Shown in pieces: positions 57,633-64,000 of a DNA stretch of 64,000 bases. The first letter of the stretch is position 1; every line of letters starts with the position of its first letter. The notes beneath the pieces are model-generated. The model did no database searches and was not told the origin of the DNA. It saw only the letters and a program-made list of their open reading frames with translations. Where the stretch lies: the NCBI GenBank assembly GCA_951230915.1, contig OX579636.1:32671567-32735566 (forward strand), in the 5' to 3' direction. Made by a program: the position numbers and the translations under genes. This DNA is from Antitrichia curtipendula (Eukaryota > Streptophyta > Bryopsida > Hypnales > Leucodontaceae).

Positions 57633-59201
57633 TTAACCCCTTAAGGCCCAAGGTCATTTTGAATTCAAAAATATCATTGCTTTTAAAGTATTATAGATCT
57701 AAATGTCACTAAGGTATAATAACTCAACCATGCATCCTTATAGTGCATGTGTTGAATGTAGATGACATGAATCAAATTTGGAGTCATTTGGTTACAAAGA
57801 TTACAAGATTGTGATATTTTAGTGTAGAAAAAGGATGTTGAAATTTTCCTACCAACACATTTGGAGGTAAAATTCAACTTCTAAACCTACTCAAATGAAA
57901 AAAAATTAAACTTTAAAGTGATTCAAAACCAGCATACAAACACATTGGTGAAAAAAATATCACTCAATTGACTCAATGTGTCTATAAAATGGCTTTGACA
58001 TGTCAAAATATAGCAAGGAAAGTTGCAAAAAACCACATTTGAGACTGAACCTCCTTCTACTAAAATGCTTCTCAATCACTCATAACTACTTGGATTAATA
58101 TAAAAATTTAGCCACACAAACTAGACTAATATGCACAACTTTTCTAAATTTTTTATTATTGGAAATGAACATTGTATGAAGAAGAAACAAGTTGCCAAAA
58201 TTCACTATAATCCAAAAGTGTTGAGATTTTGAACTTTGAATTGCCCCCAAACATTCAAAACAACTTGAATGAACATGAATATCTTACCACAATGCACAAT
58301 GCCAATGCACTGAAAAGAGGTTGTCACCTCTTTTTAGTGCATTAGTTCCTCCCCCCCTTTCTCAAAAAAATCACAGACCGTTGATTTAAAAAAACAGAAG
58401 AATGTTTCCCCTCCAAGATGCCGTTGATTTCTCAAAAAATCACAAGCCCTTGATCTTTGTGAGATTCAATCCAAGCCGTCCAAATATGAATCCAAAATAC
58501 AATACTGAATACGAATATGGTATAAATACGGAATGGATACGGATACAAGATACAACTTCAATATATTGTACGGGACATAAGATATGGTAAAAATACAAAA
58601 TACAAAATACACGATATGTCCCATATCAATTGTCACCCCACCCCCACCAGGAAACTATAAAGGGGGGAGAGCGTTCTTGAATTTTTTTAGTTTTAATTTA
58701 ATTTAAAATAAAATTATTAATTTAAATACAAAGGAGGGGGGTGGGTATAAAATACTTTATTAATTTAAATACAAAGGGGGGGAGGGTATGTGTTTTAGTG
58801 CATTGTGACACAGTTTGTCACAATCAATGCACTGAAAAGTGGATGTACCAGCCAGATAGCATGAATATCTTACCAAAATAAATAGACTTCAAGGGGAACA
58901 TAACCCAACAAATTTTATTGAAAATAAACATTGGATGAAGGAAATACAAATACCTAAAGTTGCAGTCATCAAATCCAATTTGGTGAATTCAAATTGAACC
59001 TCTGAACTTTGATTGGCTTACACAGAATCAGTACATCTTGTATTGATCTGAAAATTTTACAACACTAACTTGAAAAAAGAGTGCAAATTTTCCAACAAAC
59101 TTGATTGACTTTGGACTTCAGAGGCTAAAGTTACAGCACTTTGAATTGGACTTGAAACTATGTGAAGACACTTTTGATACCCTTGGGAAGTGAGGGGTTA
59201 A
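57633..59201. mobile_element. TTAA-flanked MITE with nested insertion
   Basis: Starts TTAACCCCTTAAGG, ends GTGAGGGGTTAA. Outer parts are the reverse complement of 44642-45596. The extra 600 bp or so in the middle is accounted for by the nested repeat at 58283-58880. Confidence 0.75.
58283..58880. repeat. Repeat nested in the TTAA MITE
   Basis: Bounded by CAATGCACTGAAAAGAGG-like (about 58305) and CAATGCACTGAAAAGTGG (about 58823). It contains ATGGATACGGATACAAGATA and GGGGGGTGGGTATAAAATAC. Related, in inverse orientation, to 49128-49700. Confidence 0.6.
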
Positions 59202-59528
59202 AAGTTAATTTTTCAAGCATCCCATGATGATGCAGCAACCATTTGGGCAGCAAGGGGCATCTGCCATCTCAAGATTATGCATCATCACTTAACTGAAATT
59301 CATGCCAAGAAAGTTATAGTAAGCCAGCCGTCAGTGTGTTTAAAAAAAAAAAAAAAGAAGTTACAGTAAGCTAAATGAAGACTTGAACTTGCACTTAATT
59401 GATCTCCCAAAGAATATTTGCTACTATCTTTATATGAAATTAATTTGTGTCATACAAGTATGCTGGAGTCTGCAATGAGTTTGGGCTTTATAAACTGAAG
59501 TCAACTTGGAAGGTCACAATTCATTTGC

Positions 59529-59796
59529 TTAAGGTAGGTACACCCAAATGTGCCACTGATCATCTTTACCCTGTGTACACCTCCAAAATCAATTCTGTAC
59601 CTATGTAGAAGAAACCATTTTAGAATCAAACTTTATTCTTTAATAACTTTTGCATACAATATCCAAATTCCATGTTCTTTGGTGCGTTGGAACCTCCTTT
59701 CACTTGCCTATAAGAACATATGAAATTTTTTCCAGTCTAATAATAGTAACTAGGCTCAGTGGCAAAAAGTGGCGTTTTTGGGTGTACCCACCTTAA
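59529..59796. mobile_element. TTAA-flanked MITE, 268 bp
   Basis: TTAAGGTAGGTACACCCAAA at the left is mirrored by TTTGGGTGTACCCACCTTAA at the right, one mismatch in 20. Confidence 0.88.
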
Positions 59797-59831
59797 CACA
59801 AAATGGGATTACTTTGTACTTGAGAAGTTGC

Positions 59832-59914
59832 AGGGTAGTGCCTATTTGGCAGTATGGTGATGAGCACATAGGGCGAGCCATCTGGTCAGACTATACTGCC
59901 AAATAGGCACTACC
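59832..59914. repeat. Perfect 23-bp inverted repeat with 37-base loop
   Basis: The stem starts GGGTAGTGCCTATTTGGCAG (59832-59854) and is exactly complementary to 59892-59914. Seen as RNA it would be a hairpin of small-RNA precursor size; seen as DNA it may be a minimal foldback. No promoter is apparent. Confidence 0.85.
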
Positions 59915-60920
59915 CAACAAATTCTCTAGCGTTAAAGTATTGTATGTTCATTTCATATACATATGTTTGATGGGCTAGTAAGATAGCATGCTCTAAAAGG
60001 GACCATTTACGGGTTATTCTGCCTTTTTTATAGGCTTCTATAGACATAGGATTTTTTGCTGATTTTTCAAAGAAGAGCAAATGAATGTGCCAAAGAAGAA
60101 AAGTGGTTTCATAATTTTCTAAGCTATTTTGAATTAGTTATGAATTTTCTAAGATGTCAGGCATAGGCACCTATTTCTGATACTAGGGCTACTAAAATGC
60201 AAACATAGGCAATCTTTAATTGTTCACTTATGTTTTGAAAATTTGATCCTACATGGTCCTAAATGTGAACATTCTTTTATTCACCTTGGCCTATGTCAGT
60301 ATCAATTTAATTATGTAGATTTTGCATTTCATACAAAGGTAGTTGGCTGGCTAGTTTTAATTTTAAATACATCAATGGGCACCTGACACTAGTTTTGAAA
60401 ATGGACTTCAACACATATTAAACCAACCACACTAAAATCCTAAAGCAAAAATTGAAAAACTTGAATGCGTCCCCGCTTCATGTTCAATCCATTCAATGTT
60501 TAGTACATACCCAGTTTCAGGCCATCTAAAGTCCCTTTTATACCCATTTATAGGGTCTATCTAAAGAAAATGGACGCTTTCATATCATCCTAACTTAATT
60601 GATGGATCCTCTTCAACAATATTTTTGTAGCAGTAGGGTAGGGTCAGTAGAAAAAAATTATTTAAAGAAAGTTAGAATATTTTTTCAAACTCAACAAGAA
60701 ATAAATGACCAAGTTTTTCTTAAAAAGGAAAATGTGTTAGTTGAAAAGTCTAAAATAGACCAAATAAAGTTCAAAGCCTAGTGCAATCACGGTTATTCAA
60801 TACTACCAACACCAAACTATTATTTGACTATCTACCATCAAAATCTTTTTTTATAGAAAAATGAAGGAATTACTAGTAGGATTTAACTTTTAACTCAAGA
60901 AGACCTCATTGTCAAAACAT
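59915..60920. other. Non-coding
   Basis: No feature supported; short frames only. Confidence 0.35.
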
Positions 60921-61246
60921 GAGAATTGTGTTCAAGTAGAATTTTAGGCCTCATTTTGGCATAGTACAAATTTTATTTAGTTTTAAAACCTTTTGTAATT
61001 TTGAACCTCCAAAAAAATTTTAAACAAAATTTAGAGAGAATGTTTGAAAACATTAAAAAAAAAATTCCTTCCAACCCCTTTTTGAACTTTGTCCATAATT
61101 TTGATTGGAGGCTTGAAATCTCAAACATGTTTTTGGAGATTAAATTTAGCTTGATTTTCTGCATTAGCTTAGTTCAAAGTTATTTAAAAAATGTTATTCT
61201 ACACTGTCTAATGAGGTCTAAAATCCTACTTTGAACACAATTTCAG
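60921..61246. repeat. Foldback element, copy 3
   Basis: GAGAATTGTGTTCAAGTAGA at the left, with an inverted TCCTACTTTGAACACAATTT near the right. Arms are more diverged than in copies 1 and 2. Conserved flank (CACATGGATTATTTTACCTC) follows to about 61350, as in copy 1. Confidence 0.75.
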
Positions 61247-64000
61247 CTTTTGACTTAACTATAATTAGTTGAGCTCCTTCTAATCCTAACTTTACATTTT
61301 CCACATGGATTATTTTACCTCCTACCATCCCACTTGAATAAAGAGCTTGACTTTTCTTTTCTATGTACACAAACTAAGTGACTGTTCAAGCTACGTGATG
61401 TAGTTGCTAAAGTCATATTGAATTTAATGCTAATTTTTTTGAAATTAAATTAAAAGTGCTAAATCTACTTTTCAAGTTTCATTTTATTATTTGGCATCAA
61501 TGTGCCAACTTTGCCCTACTACTATAACAAAAGTACATACACTATAGTACTAAACAACCTCAATACATTATTCTTCCTTTTTTATGATAAACTTGAATTT
61601 GGAATTTGGAATTCTCATTTTTCTCTATTTGTAAAGTGGAAAAAATGTTTGGAGCTTATACATTATTTTGTTCTTATGAACTTAATCCTAAAGGATCAAG
61701 TGTCCATTTAATATATGCAAAAAATTTAAAGTAGGTTCCTAACAGTGTTGGGCGGGGATCTAAACATACAAAATTGCTACAAACATTGTACTGTAAAAGT
61801 AGTTTCTAAAATGTCTATATTAGATACATTCAATCAAGATCTTCCCAACATTGGTTCTTACAAAGTCAATTTTAGTGAGATGTTTATGAAATATTGACAC
61901 AAGGTGTGAATATATCCCCCTTTAGTAGAAATCTATTTTTTTTCCAATCAGGTAACTTTAGACAATATGTGCAAAACTCCTCTTATAATTTTGAAATATG
62001 GTTGGTATATAATTTACATGATATAAGATGCAAATGTCAAAAATAAAAAACATGTGTAATATTGAAATCTCACTCTAGGAGAAGTTAAAGTCTGTTGGCC
62101 TTATAGAACAAGGTTGGAAAAAAAACTTTTTTTCTAACTTTAAACTTTATAATCTTTCATCTATGCAATCAAAGTTTCTAAAATTTTATCCACATATTCC
62201 CATAGAAGTCTAGTACAAAGCTATACGGTATAATTTTGAAAAAAAAATTCATTTTTTTCATTTTTTTTACATTGCCCTAAAAAGTGGCACTTTTGATAGT
62301 TTTGGACAATTTTTGTTCAAAATGTGATTTTGTTTTTTGAGGGTTGAAGCTTCTATTTCTCAACTTTAGGGCTTAGTTGGAGTAAAGGCATTACCCGTCC
62401 ATATTTCATGCTCTTGGAAAAAATTGGATAGCTTCTTCATCATGACTATTGACGTTTGGTGCATGTTAATAGAAAAGCCATCAAAAGTGGAAATTGGTAC
62501 AGTTTGTCCTAAATGAAAAATGAATTTATTTGATAGCTAAAATTGGGGGTTAGATTAGAACAAATATTATACAATTTTCTTATCAGTTAACCATGCCTTG
62601 GCTTCCTCTCCTTCTTCTAAGCTTTTAGAATTTGTAATCCCCACTGAAGCATGTGTGGTAGGGTTGTATTTATTAATTTTGGATGATCTAAGTGAAATGC
62701 CATTTTTGTATTACATTTTTCTAATCATATATAGTTGATGGAATTTATCTAATAATACAACCTTAACTATACTCAATAGTTTTTGAGCTGTATTGCATAA
62801 GAAAATTCAATAAAGAAAGGCTATAAATGGAAGGAATAAATAATATTTTTAATATTAGATTGGTCGCTTATTCATATGTTATATTTAAAAATCATGCTTT
62901 TTCTTCAGAAACAATTCTTTTTCTTAAGATTAAACTAAGATATTTTGCATTTATGATGTTATATTGGATGTGATTATTGAATTTTTATTTTTTTTGACGT
63001 CATCTAAAAAATTACAAAACACCACTTAAGACGCAAGTTTCTTATAGTCTACAAACCATTGAATTTTTTTGGTATTTAATAATTCTAAGATTACTGTAAT
63101 TAAAAAATTTATACAAGTAAATAATTGTGTATGAACATCATGAAATAAATTAAGAAAATGTGTCACTTCTTAGAATTTTCAAATGATTTTATGACAAATT
63201 GTAATTCTTACAACTTTAAAAAACTTCAATGAAAGTAAATAAAGTTAAAAGTTATAATAAGAAAATTCTAATTAGTAAAAAACTTGTACTGAAATGCAAG
63301 TAGCAATACTTATATGTTGAAGCCTAAGGGATTCAATCTCATGCAACTCAAAATTTAAATTCATGTTAAATGAAACCTCAATGTCATGGAAGGAGCTTGG
63401 GATTTATGCATAGGTAGAAAAGTAGTCAAGAACACCTAAAAGCCAATAGGTTCAGTAAAAAATATGCATACATATTCCCAATGATGACTTTTAGTTCAAA
63501 ATTGGTTTAATTGATATTTAGGTTAATATTTTTATATTGATGAATAGAGGGTGCACTAGGTGTCATTAGATATGACTAAAGTCATGGATTTTGATGCCAT
63601 ATGTATAAAGAAAGCCATAAAATGAAGCCGCCCAAGTGAAGTCAAAACTGTAAATAATTTGTGTGTCTTTTCATCCACAATTGCATCAAGGCTTTGTTTC
63701 TCTCCATGCTACTAGTGCTGACCAACCAAAGATTTGGAAGTTGTGTATTTGGATCTAAAGTTACAGTCGCCAAAGATGATGACCTATTGTAGTCAAGTAG
63801 TTTTATTTTATTTTTGACTATTTGTCATTTGCTATTTAAAATGAGACCAATTACCAAACTATTTCACATTTATAGTAGATAAGTGGCTAATTGTCATTTT
63901 ACATGCCTTAGATATAGAAAGTTCTATAAATACTAGATTAGAAAGGTGGCAAATCCTCGTGGAGTCCTTTCAAGACAAATAGTTGTCTCGTTGTTTAGAT
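61247..64000. other. AT-rich non-coding DNA
   Basis: No gene, RNA or clear transposon terminus recognised. The frame 61502-61711 has no signature. Confidence 0.4.

Overview
The window looks like AT-rich nuclear DNA from a streptophyte, either a land plant or a charophyte alga. The pointers are spliceosomal GT-AG introns, a plant-type MsrB gene, and several classes of plant DNA transposon. I cannot name the species. Only one ordinary host gene is secure: methionine-R-sulfoxide reductase B, three exons, 35150-38563. Nearly everything else is transposons, often nested, and their debris.

The central object is a 15.7-kb composite element at 13206-28940. It lies between two copies of the 10-bp target duplication CAATGGAAGT and interrupts the coding sequence of an older Tc1/mariner transposase. 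The N-terminal part of that transposase is at 28951-29698 and the C-terminal part at 12935-13205, both on the minus strand. Removing the element and one duplication copy joins the two parts in frame. The element ends are imperfect inverted repeats built from 7-bp GGGGAGC-like units. Inside them lie oppositely oriented subterminal arrays of GGATGAAAGT / ACTTTCATCC.

The element carries two divergent, intron-containing genes. On the minus strand (18302-14260) is a MULE-type transposase of about 1164 codons, with a Cys/His-rich N-terminal region, a DDE-like core and a C-terminal SWIM zinc finger; one in-frame TAG interrupts it. On the plus strand (19563-25540) is a 12-exon gene whose product of about 1138 residues joins a ParB-like domain (DGNHRRIA), a central region, a Lys/Glu-rich coil and a beta-class amino-methyltransferase-like domain (degenerate motif IV DVPE, then motif I DCTAATGSS). 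A frameshift and a TAG lie in its exon 8. A ParB-methyltransferase fusion is a phage and prokaryotic architecture, so as cargo of a eukaryotic DNA transposon it is the most novel feature here.

Eight copies of a 14-18 bp palindrome (consensus kGTCTYGGTACCRAGACm) occur only in the introns of these two genes. Four of them form a roughly 140-bp periodic array in methyltransferase intron 7. They could be cis sites for the ParB domain, RNA hairpins, or a small repeat. The right third of the element holds a 1.4-kb GC-rich degenerate tandem array and a decayed second copy of the methyltransferase 3' end.

Other parts, left to right: TTAA-flanked MITE ends (1-350); degenerate tandem repeats (1.5-5.6 kb); a CCGGA-rich, GC-rich segment with a 545-codon ORF and TATA box (6.6-9.9 kb); a CACTA end abutting a foldback repeat (10 kb); TTAA-type MITEs (10.7-12.6 kb); the composite element; a decayed piggyBac-like transposase with a MITE inside it and a tRNA-like sequence at its start (31.3-33.1 kb); two adjoining MITEs (33.7-34.7 kb); MsrB; then 25 kb of MITEs, two short CACTA elements, foldbacks and AT-rich DNA with no secure gene.
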